Below, in pieces: positions 1 to 6,700 of a stretch of 10,691 nucleotides of DNA. Within the stretch, counting starts at the first letter, position 1; each line of letters starts with the position of its first letter. Source of the stretch: Thalassiosira profunda (lineage: Eukaryota > Bacillariophyta > Thalassiosirophyceae > Thalassiosirales > Thalassiosiraceae). The stretch is taken from positions 1-10,691 of the forward strand of contig JALLAP010004042.1 in assembly GCA_036939355.1 (NCBI GenBank). Direction: 5' to 3'. A program made the translations under genes and the position numbers. Under the pieces are notes generated by a model. It was given only the letters and a program-made list of their open reading frames with translations. It did not search any database and was not told the origin of the DNA.

Positions 1-209
1 GCACAGACATTCCACCCCCGCCTTGCGAAGTCGCGTGCCCAGTCGATGGACAAGTTTTCGACACACAGACTGTAGTGCCTGTCTTCGTGCCGAACGAGTC
101 TTGGAATGGCTGGCACTGTGGAGAGATCCGAGGGTTCCTTTCCGGCCAGAAAGACGAGTACTGCACGGAGGAGATGGCCACTGCCCTGTCAGACCTCTGT
201 TGCGTCTGA
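1..209 (+). CDS. C-terminal fragment of a Cys-rich protein (partial, 5' end outside window)
   Basis: Frame 3 is open from the left edge to a TGA at 207-209 and gives 68 residues. Cysteines fall at fragment positions 8, 12, 39, 54, 66 and 67 (C-x3-C-x26-C-x14-C-x11-CC), with the segments CEVACPVDG and WHCGEIRGFL. This spacing, with a CGE[IL] motif and a terminal Cys pair, resembles short disulfide modules that I recall from many secreted or surface diatom proteins; that family link is from memory and not tested. Oxidised, extracellular or secretory-pathway location is therefore an inference. A competing frame opens at 23 but has Arg-rich, unpatterned composition. The gene converges on the receptor gene, with 65 bp between stop codons. 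The exon start and the rest of the protein lie outside the window. Confidence 0.6.
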   Translation, partial: TDIPPPPCEVACPVDGQVFDTQTVVPVFVPNESWNGWHCGEIRGFLSGQKDEYCTEEMATALSDLCCV

Positions 210-274
210 TCAAAACGCCACATAGCTGTGAAACAAAAGAGTCCTTATCAATGTAGAAACTACTCTTATGAATG
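210..274. other. Short convergent intergenic spacer
   Basis: Sixty-five bp lie between the stop of the Cys-rich fragment on the plus strand and the stop of the receptor gene on the minus strand. It must hold both 3' ends. No canonical AATAAA is seen on either strand, so the two 3' UTRs probably overlap into the neighbouring coding sequence. Confidence 0.6.
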
Positions 275-3200
275 TTATGCTGTTCTCGTCTCAGGCTCTG
301 CAGGATTCTCTGGCGTATCCGATAACCTCTTGTTCTGTTTGATGAGATTCAATCCCAAGCCTGAGTTCTCTGGCGATTGCGTTGAGTGATCTGTGCCTGC
401 CAACTTGTCCAGAGATAGCGACGTATTCGAGTCATTCAGAACCTCCTTTCTCAAGCTGTAAGCCACCAGCTTATCGTCCAGAGATGTGTTGGAATTCTTC
501 GATCCCCCTGAGTTGATTGAGTGGCCGGACACAGCGGAACGGTCGCTCGCCAAGCTCGAAAATGTCACCTTCGCCTTGGACTTTCCTTTGCTGGGAAGCA
601 GCGCCGGATCAGATCCACCGTGTCCAGTCGATCTATCCGAGCTGTGCGAAGAGGTCACATTGGATCCTCCCTTTCGTACCCTAAACTTGCTGGCAAATTC
701 CTTTGGACCCTGCCCATTGCGTCGCATGACGGGGCCCTCTGAAACAGATAAGTTTCGACTCGACAGCGACAGATGCATTTGCTCGTTTTCGCTGTATATT
801 GTGCCTCTGTCCACGCCATTGTCCTCGAGACGCAGAGCCAGCAGTCTGTCATCAATGCCCCGGTGTGCTTTGTAGGCAAGGATGTGTTTGATAGCGCCGT
901 TCGAAGCAAGCACCTGCTTTGATGCAATTGTGCTCATTTCGATTCCTCTATCGATGAGGTGCTCTCGCGCAGGATTTCCGGGCTTTAGCCTTCGCGCGAG
1001 GTGGAGGCAGAGCTCTGCCGCCATAGATCGGATACTCCAGCCATCGGCGGCAAAGATGAGATCTGTCATGGCTGGCGGCTCGAATGCAAGGGCAATTTGA
1101 ATGTCTTCTGTCATGGCGTCTGTGTCGTACTTGTCCCCTTCTGCGCTGCCGTCGCAGATTCTCAACAGCAGACACATTGGCTTGTGCATTGGGCCCATTG
1201 CAAAGTGCTGTCCAGCAGCCTCCGGTGCATTGTCGTTGTACAAAGCCCTCGCTTTATCCACATGCCCATTGAACTTCAAGACCCGTATCAGAGGTATCAA
1301 GAGGTGCAATAAGCCAATCATATCCCCCGCCTTGTCGTAGCGCGGAAGCACCGTCTGAATGACTTCATCGCATCTCTCCAACGCTTTCTCGACTTGATCA
1401 TCCAACAGGAACCACAACGCACTCACGGCAAAGCTCACATCGCACCGATTGACGGCGTACGCGCTGTAGATCAGCGGGGTGTGTTCCTTCGGCATGTACA
1501 CAGCTCTCATTTGCTCCAGGTATTTGACCGCCTTGTCTACCGCCCCGATTCGGCCGTACCACTCGGCAAGGTTACCCAGCGATCGCGCGTAATGATAGCT
1601 TTGAACTTGCGCCTCGTGGCAAAACCGCTCCGCCAAATCCATTTCCAAAGAGCAAGCGTCGTCTTGCTCAATCACGCCTCCCTTGAGTTGAACGATGACT
1701 CTGTTGTAAATGGGGAACATAATTGTTGGGTTCAGATCCTTGGACGCGGGGCACTGCTCGAAGATCCGCATGGCGTTTATGTTCATCTCGGCCGAGAGTG
1801 GGAATCCCTTTGGCCCGTGGATGCGCATGAGGGCGTCTCCCTTGATGACGTGGAGCTGGATGATCAATCCGAGTTCGTCCGCCTCGAGATCCCGCAAATC
1901 GGTCTTTGAAAAGCCGGAGGAGCCAATCTCCTCCCTCCCATCCTGATTCGCGAAGACTCCTCCGCTATTTCCCTTTCGCCAAATATCCAGCGTCTCTTCG
2001 ACCAACTCGATCGTCTCCTCACTGCGTCCGATTTTGCCGTACATCTCCGCCATCCTCACGGCGAACGCAGCACTTCCTCTCCCGTCGCCCCCGCCCCTCC
2101 CATTGGCAGCAAAGGACGGCGTCGCCATCGACCGGCTCCGACTGTGCTTCATCTTCGACGTCGTGGCGGCCAATATTTTCACAAAGGCAATCTGGTGCAC
2201 CAGAGAAAGGGAAATCCCCAGCACGATGCAAATGGCCGCGTAGCTCCGTATCGCCGGGGCAGGATAATAATAAGTCATTCCGATGACGGGCGCCGTGATG
2301 ATCGTCACGCGCACGACGATGGCCAACGCATTGTCCAGCTGGCGCCGCTCGTCGATAATCTCCGGCAGATGTTCCAATTCCTTCCTCGGGCGGAGGTTGA
2401 GGAGGTACGCACACGCGTACAGGATTACTGCGAGCAGAACGCCAATGTAAATCGGCCACGCTCCCGGAGCCGAGGATTGGCAGGAGTATTGCCCGATGGC
2501 CACCCCATACTCCTCCGAGTAGCTCGTTGTTTTCGCCGATCTCAAGGAGGGCACTCCCAAAACGACAATCTGCAGCAAGATCTGGGGCGCGCAGAGGAGG
2601 AATATCGCCCGGAGCATCTGCCCCACCGTGATCTGGACGCGGAGCCGGTTTCCCCCGCCCCCGCTCCCCGCCCGGGATCGCAAGCTTGCTATGCTGACGT
2701 CGCACCCCGAAAGCGCCGTCAGGGCGTGCAACACGCCCTGCCGCGCCCGCTCCACTCTCGACGGGGATTCAACTGCGCTGTTCCTCCCCGTGGACATGAG
2801 GGGATTGCTCATCAGCGCGCTCACCCGCCACGCCCGCCCCGCAATCGTGGCGCCCATCAAACTCAGCGAGAGGAATATCAGCGGCTCTCGCAGCGCGCAC
2901 CCCGCGTCGGAGAGAAAGACGTACAGGTAGCACGCCCCCGTGGTCGCGGCGCTGACGGCGAGGAAGAGGCAGATGATGGCGGGCTGGGCGAATTCCAGGA
3001 CGCGTTTGCGGCGGTGGTAGGTGAAGGCCCCCAAGAGGGCGAGTTGGCAGAGGGCGATGATGCCGAGGGCGGTTGAGATTGCAATTTGGAAGGCGCGCGG
3101 CTGCTCCAGGACGAAGACGTCTTCGCCTGCGTCTGTTTTTGATGCGTCAAAGATGTCCTCTTGCAATGTCCGAGGCGCATCCGAACTGTGCACACCTCGT

Positions 3201-3370
3201 GCATATTCAGGGCCAATTGCAATTGGTGCGCTGCGCCCTCTCAAATTATTCGCCGGCCCGGTGAAATCCACCGACCCATCGCCCGCAGCGGGCGCCGCCA
3301 GAGTTGCAAGTGCGACGCACAGCGCCAGCCGCCGCGGCATCGAGCTGCGACGTCTCCGCGCCATTTTCAT
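275..3370 (-). CDS. Family-3 (GABA-B-like) 7TM receptor with cytosolic TPR-like region
   Basis: Single-exon membrane protein of about 1031 residues, predicted to act as a surface or endomembrane receptor; ligand and partners are unknown. From the chosen Met at 3370 (MKMARRRR), a basic start and hydrophobic stretch ending in LAAPAAG form a signal peptide (about residues 1-30). About 65 ectodomain residues follow. Seven membrane segments sit near 95-117, 128-153, 159-181, 250-273, 305-326, 347-368 and 373-400. Family-3 traits are EFAQP before TM2, Cys158 and Cys297 as the likely TM3/loop disulfide pair, and GRAWRV after TM3. Residues about 433-850 are amphipathic helical repeats of TPR type (e.g. 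LGNLAEWYGRIG, AVKYLEQM). Residues about 870-1031 are Ser/Asn-rich. The Venus-flytrap ligand domain of animal GABA-B receptors is absent. The frame stays open upstream to 3670 (100 more codons), but that part is unpatterned and would bury the signal peptide. Confidence 0.9.
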   Translation of the reverse strand: MKMARRRRSSMPRRLALCVALATLAAPAAGDGSVDFTGPANNLRGRSAPIAIGPEYARGVHSSDAPRTLQEDIFDASKTDAGEDVFVLEQPRAFQIAISTALGIIALCQLALLGAFTYHRRKRVLEFAQPAIICLFLAVSAATTGACYLYVFLSDAGCALREPLIFLSLSLMGATIAGRAWRVSALMSNPLMSTGRNSAVESPSRVERARQGVLHALTALSGCDVSIASLRSRAGSGGGGNRLRVQITVGQMLRAIFLLCAPQILLQIVVLGVPSLRSAKTTSYSEEYGVAIGQYSCQSSAPGAWPIYIGVLLAVILYACAYLLNLRPRKELEHLPEIIDERRQLDNALAIVVRVTIITAPVIGMTYYYPAPAIRSYAAICIVLGISLSLVHQIAFVKILAATTSKMKHSRSRSMATPSFAANGRGGGDGRGSAAFAVRMAEMYGKIGRSEETIELVEETLDIWRKGNSGGVFANQDGREEIGSSGFSKTDLRDLEADELGLIIQLHVIKGDALMRIHGPKGFPLSAEMNINAMRIFEQCPASKDLNPTIMFPIYNRVIVQLKGGVIEQDDACSLEMDLAERFCHEAQVQSYHYARSLGNLAEWYGRIGAVDKAVKYLEQMRAVYMPKEHTPLIYSAYAVNRCDVSFAVSALWFLLDDQVEKALERCDEVIQTVLPRYDKAGDMIGLLHLLIPLIRVLKFNGHVDKARALYNDNAPEAAGQHFAMGPMHKPMCLLLRICDGSAEGDKYDTDAMTEDIQIALAFEPPAMTDLIFAADGWSIRSMAAELCLHLARRLKPGNPAREHLIDRGIEMSTIASKQVLASNGAIKHILAYKAHRGIDDRLLALRLEDNGVDRGTIYSENEQMHLSLSSRNLSVSEGPVMRRNGQGPKEFASKFRVRKGGSNVTSSHSSDRSTGHGGSDPALLPSKGKSKAKVTFSSLASDRSAVSGHSINSGGSKNSNTSLDDKLVAYSLRKEVLNDSNTSLSLDKLAGTDHSTQSPENSGLGLNLIKQNKRLSDTPENPAEPETRTA

Positions 3371-3544
3371 TCCTGCCAGGCGACAGAGAACCAGAGCGCC
3401 GCTACCGAAAGACTCTAGCCGCCAAGAGGCGCATCGATCGGCTGCGGGCGCCGCCGGTGAAATGAGGTTGAGAGGCTCCCCACGTGCTGTGAGGGGGCTG
3501 CTCTGTTCTTCCGCTCGCTTCTCGACACCGCACCGCACAAGAAA

Positions 3545-3556
3545 GCTGCATGCAGC
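3545..3556. promoter_or_regulatory. 12-bp perfect palindrome
   Basis: The sequence GCTGCATGCAGC is its own reverse complement and lies close to the midpoint of the divergent region. It could be a site for a dimeric transcription factor. A single 12-bp palindrome in GC-rich DNA can occur by chance, so the function is speculative. Confidence 0.3.
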
Positions 3557-3611
3557 CGCGACTAAACTACGTACGCGCGATTGAGTATGCAGTAGCTTCT
3601 TGCAAAGAGAA

Positions 3612-3629
3612 CTTGTGTGAGCTTGTGTG
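3612..3629 (+). repeat. Two CTTGTGTG copies spaced 10 bp
   Basis: CTTGTGTG occurs at 3612-3619 and 3622-3629, separated by AG. The 10-bp period would place both copies on the same face of the helix, about 78-95 bp upstream of the plus-strand start codon. The copies may be regulatory, or part of the 5' UTR. Confidence 0.4.
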
Positions 3630-3706
3630 TTGCCTCCAGATAGATCCAGAACTGTCCGCGTGCCCATCAACGTTGCAGCGGCCCTCCTACGAACCCGAGC
3701 ACGCCC

Positions 3707-6700
3707 ATGGCGCCCCCATCGAGCGCCGGGAGGGCGGCGGCGGCTGCTGCCCTGGCGGCGCTCCTTTTAGGCTCGGCGGCGGCCTTTTCGACCCTCCCCA
3801 ACCACCTCCATCAAACGCCCAGCGCGAAGACGCTGACACATCAGAATACACCACGCATCGGCCCCGCATGCGGCGCTGCCCGGGCGCTCCGCGCGGTGGA
3901 AAACGGAGATTCAGATGAGGATGAGGGAGGAAACGGGGGCGAGCGGCGGCGGAAGCGCGACATCCTCAAGCGCACGTTCGGATTGGGGAGCTACTCCCCG
4001 CCCACCTCTGACGCCGATGGCTCTGATAATACTGATGGTTCGGGCCAGGAGCCGGTGAAATTGAACACCGACAGTTTGTTCAGGGGGGTGCCCGGGGTGG
4101 ACTCCATGCTGGGCGGGAGCGCGGTCTTGCCCGGCATCATGGCCAGTGCCGCCGCTGGCGGAGATGCCAAATCCAGCAGCGACAACAGAGGTGATGGCGG
4201 TGAAAGTGACGAGTTCCAAAAGCAGGGGCAGCAAAAGGAGCCGGATCTCTTATCTCCCGAGGACCTGTCCTCCCTGGAGTCCAAGTACGATTCCCTCCGC
4301 GCCGCTTCGGAAGATCTGGTCGAAAATGAGCTCTCTAAGGGTGCCTCGGGAGAATTGTCCGACGACGGGAAGGGACTGAACATCACCCAAACGGAAGCCA
4401 AGAAGATTGTCGACTACGCCGTCGAGGAGGAACGAGTGGCGGAACAACGGGAGTGGAACGCGAGGAAGAAGCGGGAAATGATCGCCGGGTGGGAGGCGGA
4501 GGGGCGCAAATCGGAACGAGCGGTAGAGAACGACTTGGAGAATGCGGGGGATGGAGGCGAGGGCATGCTCCGGGAGGACGGGGTGGCCCGCGAAATCATC
4601 CAGAACGCCGAAGAGCGCGAAACCAATGAAAACGAACAGAAGGAGAAGCGGCGCGAATTGGACTTTTACCAGCGGCAGCAGTGGCAGCGGCGGGAGGTGG
4701 AGGGGGCGGCCGAGAAGGCCGCCCACGAGAACCAAGGGGCGGACCTGGACGACGTCTACGCCAAGAGCCTGGAGCAGATCCAATCCTCGCGGAGGGACAA
4801 ATTGGGTCCCCGCACGCTGGGGGTGCTGTCCAACTCCATCCCCTTGGAAGAGGGACGGGAGTACGTCCGAAAGCAGAAGGAGCAAAAGGAGTTCCTGAAG
4901 GAGGTGGAGGCGGCGGCGGGGCTGGTGGGGAGGGACGACGCGGAGGTGGCGGCGTTCTTTCGGGCGCCGGGGGACTTTGCGGAGGAGCGGATGTACCGGT
5001 CGATCGTGCGGAGGATCGTAGACGGGAGGCCGGATGNCGCCGGGGGACTTTGCGGAGGAGCGGATGTACCGGTCGATCGTGCGGAGGATCGTAGACGGGA
5101 GGCCGGATGATCCTTTGTTGAGTGCACCTTCTGCGAGTGTTGGGGAGGACGAGGACGAGGAGCCCATCCCAATGCAGGAAGATGTAAGGGAGAAGTACCA
5201 GCTCTCGGCGCAGGAGACCGTCGAGGCGTACAAGCTCCTGAATCTGTGGAGGGAGATGCGCGCCCAGCAGGACGCCATGGAGGAGGCCCTGGGCATGCGC
5301 GACGCGTCGGAAAGCAGTGGAGCAGCGGCCCGTCCGACGAACAAATTGGAGCCCTTCTTCTTGTACGAGGAGGATTCGGAAGAAAAACGCGCCAAGGAGC
5401 GAGAGAACTTGATCAAGGTGCTGAAGAAGGGATTGGAAAGCGACGACGCCGTCGAGGGCGCGAGCAACGAGCTGCTCATGAAGGAATTGCTGGAGGGCGG
5501 GGTGACCAAGGAACGGGCCGCGCGGCTCCTCGACAAGCTGCTCGCGAAGGCGACGAGCGACACGATCCGAGCGTCATTGGAGGAGTTGAAGGGAACCATT
5601 TTGAGCGAGGACGACGGTGGGGAAGTTGATGATGAGCAGGCCGAGGGAAGCGGATCGCCGTGGCTGTTTCGCAAGCGGACAAAGAAGACCGGGGCGCCGG
5701 TGGATCTCTCCGGGGTGTTCGGAACGGCGGAAGAGGAGCCGGCGTCTCCGTCGCTGTCTTCAAAGTCGACGGAGTCGACCGGCCGTTCCATGCCGTCGTG
5801 GGTGGATAGCGAGAAAGCTGAGCAGCCGCCACCGCCGCCCAGCACTCCTTTCTTCTCGCCCTCCCCTGAGGAGGAAGGGTCGCTCACAGAAGCAGCTGCA
5901 GCCAAGGCGTCCCCGCCGCCCAACACGCCCTTCTTCCAATCGTCTGACGAGGACACCGAGGCAAAGGATGGTCCGGCCGGGGGCATGTTTGGGACGTACG
6001 AGGAGCAGCGGATCCAGAAGTTGGCGAGCAAGGTGGGGGCGCAGACAGAAGAGGAAGTGGAGGAGCTGCGGCGGAACGTCGAAGGTGAGAGATAACCGAC
6101 TTTCCCTGGTTTTGTGCACACAATCACTGCAGGACCGCAAATCTGATCAAACTTTATCCTCTCTCCACAGCCCTCAAGGAGGTGGAAGAAATGGCCAACG
6201 CGCAATTGAGCGACGAGGATTTTGACATTGAGGCGGCCAGCGCCAAGCTCGGCATCAACATGGACGCTCTCAATCTCGACTCCGGCGACGACGATCAAAT
6301 CATGTCCATCGTTGGAAAGCGGCCCGTGGCATCCTCTTCCACGGGGCAGCCAGGGGCTGCAACTTCGACTGAAACAGACGATATCATAGTCGACGCCGAG
6401 GGAAATCTCGTGAAGATGGAAACAGAGAAGGGAAGAGCAGACATTGCTGATGATATATTCCGGGCCAAGACCGCTGGCAAGTACCACGACAAAGAAACGA
6501 GGGATTCGGACGAGGCGGCGTACCGGGCCTTCGTTCAGATGGAGGAGGAGGCCGAGAAGAGATTCGATTCAATCGTTGGCGACGAGGAAGCGCTCCCCGA
6601 GGAGGCTGTGGACGACATCGATGCCTATGCCGACGACATCATGTCCGAGATGAAGCCGCGTCCGCAGGTGAAGGGAAGGCGCGAGGACTTCATGTCGCAA

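Larger units (their letters stand above)
3371..3706. promoter_or_regulatory. Divergent intergenic region, probable bidirectional promoter
   Basis: These 336 bp separate the start codons of the receptor gene (minus) and the large plastid protein gene (plus), so both promoters and 5' UTRs must lie here unless they extend into coding sequence. Near the centre is a perfect 12-bp palindrome (3545-3556), followed by TACGTA and CGTACG (3568-3575) and a two-copy CTTGTGTG element (3612-3629). No clear TATA box is visible. The regulatory role is inferred from position only. Confidence 0.6.

Noticed and set aside
23..256. Plus-strand frame of 77 codons at the left edge
   Set aside because: Composition is Arg-rich without pattern, and it overlaps the frame with the ordered Cys spacing.
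1394..1909. Plus-strand open frame of 171 codons
   Set aside because: It is antisense to the TPR-like part of the receptor gene, which has clear helical-repeat patterning; nothing recognisable in this frame.
2019..2705. Minus-strand open frame of 228 codons inside the receptor gene
   Set aside because: Shifted frame of the same exon; the receptor frame contains the membrane segments and family traits.
2144..3076. Plus-strand open frame of 310 codons
   Set aside because: It is antisense to the 7TM core. It is Arg/Pro/Gly-rich, as expected for a shadow frame in GC-rich coding DNA.
4965..5109. Biological tandem duplication or short repeat array
   Set aside because: Perfect identity, an N exactly at the junction and frame restoration on collapse favour an assembly artefact.
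4250..6487. Minus-strand open frame of 745 codons
   Set aside because: It is antisense to the plastid-protein gene, Ser/Leu/Pro-rich, crosses the artefactual join at 5037 and intron 1, and shows no domain. Long antisense frames are common opposite Glu/Lys-rich coding sequence.
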